A DNA stretch of 64,000 bases, taken from Pseudomonas floridensis (GTDB lineage Bacteria; Pseudomonadota; Gammaproteobacteria; Pseudomonadales; Pseudomonadaceae). Under the pieces are notes generated by a model. It did not search any database and was not told the origin of the DNA. It saw only the letters and a program-made list of their open reading frames with translations. The first letter of the stretch is position 1. Each line of letters begins with the position of its first letter. The position numbers were made by a program, and so were the translations under genes. Location: the NCBI RefSeq assembly GCF_002087235.1, contig NZ_MUIO01000012.1, positions 62,001 through 126,000 of the forward strand, read 5' to 3'. Below, piece after piece: positions 62,668 through 64,000 of this stretch.

Positions 62668-64000
62668 ATGGACAGTAAGATAGAAGCAGCGACGCCCGAC
62701 TCGCCCATGGATGCGTCGATTTTCCAGAGCGCGCTTCCCAACGCCGAGAAGCTCGAGCACGCGCGCACACAGTTGCTTGACCTCTCAGCGCGAAATCGAC
62801 TCCTTAATATGCCGCGATCGAGCCGTACCTCGGCGATTGCGGTCGTCGATGAGAAGACATCCGAGGTCTATCGCCTCCTCGTTCGGGAAGGAAAAGCGTT
62901 TACCTTCCTGGTCGGCAAGGCGGCAACTGATGAGTCCGATAATGATTCGGCAGCCGACGATGCAAAACCGGCCAAAGACTCCGATGAAATCGACCAGCTT
63001 GCCCAACCCGACGACAGCGTCGACGAGAGGGGCGTGCTCACCCGTCACAGCGACACAAAACTCCAGACTCGCCTCACGGGCAAGGGTCTGCAAAAGCATC
63101 TGCTCGAGCTCTACCTGAACTCAAAGACACTCGAGGAAGAGCAGGGCGTCAACGTCCTCTTTGCCTCCCTTGGCGCTCTCAAGTGGATCGATCCGAACAA
63201 TGCGGCCAACGTTCGCCATGCGCCCCTGATCTTAATTCCGGTCGAGTTGAACCGCGGAACGGCGGGCGAGAAATTCCGACTCAAGGCCCGCGCTGAAGAT
63301 GTCGCATCCAACCTGTCGTTGGAAGCGTACCTGGACCGCATCCACAAGCTTCGTATGCCCGCCTTCGAAGCCAGCGACAGCTTCGACATCGATGCCTATT
63401 TTGCAGAGGTCGCGGCTGCGGTGGCGGACAAGCCCCAGTGGGAAGTGCTGCCGGATGAGATGACCGTCGGGTTCTTTTCGTTTGCCAAATTCCTGATGTA
63501 CAGAGACCTCGACCCTGCCGTGTGGCCCAAGGGCAACACACTCGTCGATCGTGCACTCATTAAGGGCCTGCTCTCAGACGGCTTCCCAGGTGGAGAGGGA
63601 ATGCTCGACGAGAGCGCCAACATCGATCCGGTCATCTCGCCGGCGGACATGCTCCACATCCTCGATTGCGACAGTTCGCAAGCCATTGCCATCCATGAGG
63701 TGCGTCGCGGTCGCGACATGGTCATCCAGGGCCCTCCTGGCACCGGCAAGAGCCAGACGATCGCCAATATCATTGCGTCGGCTATCAAGGACGGCAAAAC
63801 GGTCCTGTTCGTGGCCGAGAAGATGGCTGCTCTGGAGGTGGTAAAACGGCGCCTTGACGAAAAGGGCGTGGGCGATGCGTGCCTGGAACTCCATAGCAAC
63901 AAGGCCAATAAGCGCGCGGTACTCGATGAGCTGCGACGCACCTGGGATCTCGGAGCCCCGAAGCCAGCTCCCACGGGAAGCCTGATTGCTCGCCTGACCG
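62668..64000 (+). CDS. DUF4011-type superfamily I helicase (3' end outside window)
   Basis: 444 codons visible of what is usually a very large protein (about 1500-2000 residues). The N-terminal DUF4011 region has 'EKLEHARTQLLDLSARNRLL' (about 27-46), 'LYLNSKTLEEEQGVNVLFAS' and 'APLILIPVELNR'. The helicase part then opens with Walker A 'IQGPPGTGKSQTIANIIASA' (about 352-371) and 'LFVAEKMAALEVVKRRL'. Family members often end in a Vsr-like nuclease and occur in defence islands. The ATG at 62668 is favoured over 62662 because TAGGGA then sits at a workable distance. Confidence 0.85.
   Translation, partial: MDSKIEAATPDSPMDASIFQSALPNAEKLEHARTQLLDLSARNRLLNMPRSSRTSAIAVVDEKTSEVYRLLVREGKAFTFLVGKAATDESDNDSAADDAKPAKDSDEIDQLAQPDDSVDERGVLTRHSDTKLQTRLTGKGLQKHLLELYLNSKTLEEEQGVNVLFASLGALKWIDPNNAANVRHAPLILIPVELNRGTAGEKFRLKARAEDVASNLSLEAYLDRIHKLRMPAFEASDSFDIDAYFAEVAAAVADKPQWEVLPDEMTVGFFSFAKFLMYRDLDPAVWPKGNTLVDRALIKGLLSDGFPGGEGMLDESANIDPVISPADMLHILDCDSSQAIAIHEVRRGRDMVIQGPPGTGKSQTIANIIASAIKDGKTVLFVAEKMAALEVVKRRLDEKGVGDACLELHSNKANKRAVLDELRRTWDLGAPKPAPTGSLIARLT

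Overview
The window looks like a Pseudomonas chromosome of the P. syringae group. The basis is GC-rich coding sequence, a full wss acetylated-cellulose operon, a uronate dehydrogenase of the type characterised from P. syringae, Pseudomonas-type chemoreceptors and a Wzm/Wzt O-antigen export locus. The assignment rests on recalled family knowledge; no database search was possible. All starts, motifs and sites were read by eye.

Layout: (1) 1-2.5 kb: 5' part of a GDP-mannose 4,6-dehydratase gene (minus) and a PAS-PAS chemoreceptor. (2) 2.6-9.9 kb: a Tat-exported PhoD phosphatase divergent from an exbD-tonB-receptor-exbB operon and a secreted phospholipase D-like protein, with a PHO-box-like site and a 10-bp inverted repeat between them. 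(3) 10-11.9 kb: dps and mltA. (4) 12.2-26.8 kb: nine-gene cellulose operon: wssA, bcsA, bcsB, bcsZ, bcsC and the acetylation genes wssF-I. (5) 26.8-30.9 kb: a RES/Xre toxin-antitoxin pair, a response regulator with a CheC/CheX-like domain plus a PAS protein, and a stand-alone EPSP synthase. (6) 30.9-34.9 kb: ECF sigma/ChrR anti-sigma pair, a secreted unknown, a sugar epimerase and an EamA exporter. (7) 34.9-42.3 kb: uronate catabolism: TRAP transporter, lactonase, uronate dehydrogenase, OprD-family porin and an SDR. Two nearly matching promoter-operator modules precede udh and oprD. (8) 42.7-49.4 kb: Wzm, Wzt and a 1463-residue protein that appears to join methyltransferase, kinase-like, coiled-coil and two GT2 domains, followed by a glycosyltransferase remnant. 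(9) 50.4-54.6 kb: two divergent chemoreceptors (HBM and dCache types). (10) 55-60 kb: a Tus-family protein, a frameshifted polymorphic toxin with its probable immunity gene, and small unknown or secreted proteins. (11) 60.3-64 kb: an IS3-family element, decayed mobile-element pieces including an integrase relic, and the start of a large DUF4011-type helicase gene that runs off the end.

Most genes serve surface polysaccharide (cellulose, O-antigen), plant-sugar-acid use, nutrient scavenging and chemotaxis, as expected of a plant-associated Pseudomonas. The right end is a variable region with toxins, IS and a probable defence gene. The points I would look at first are the WbdD-like fusion protein, the Tus homologue, the paired uronate promoters, and an unexplained minus-strand terminator between the two chemoreceptor genes.
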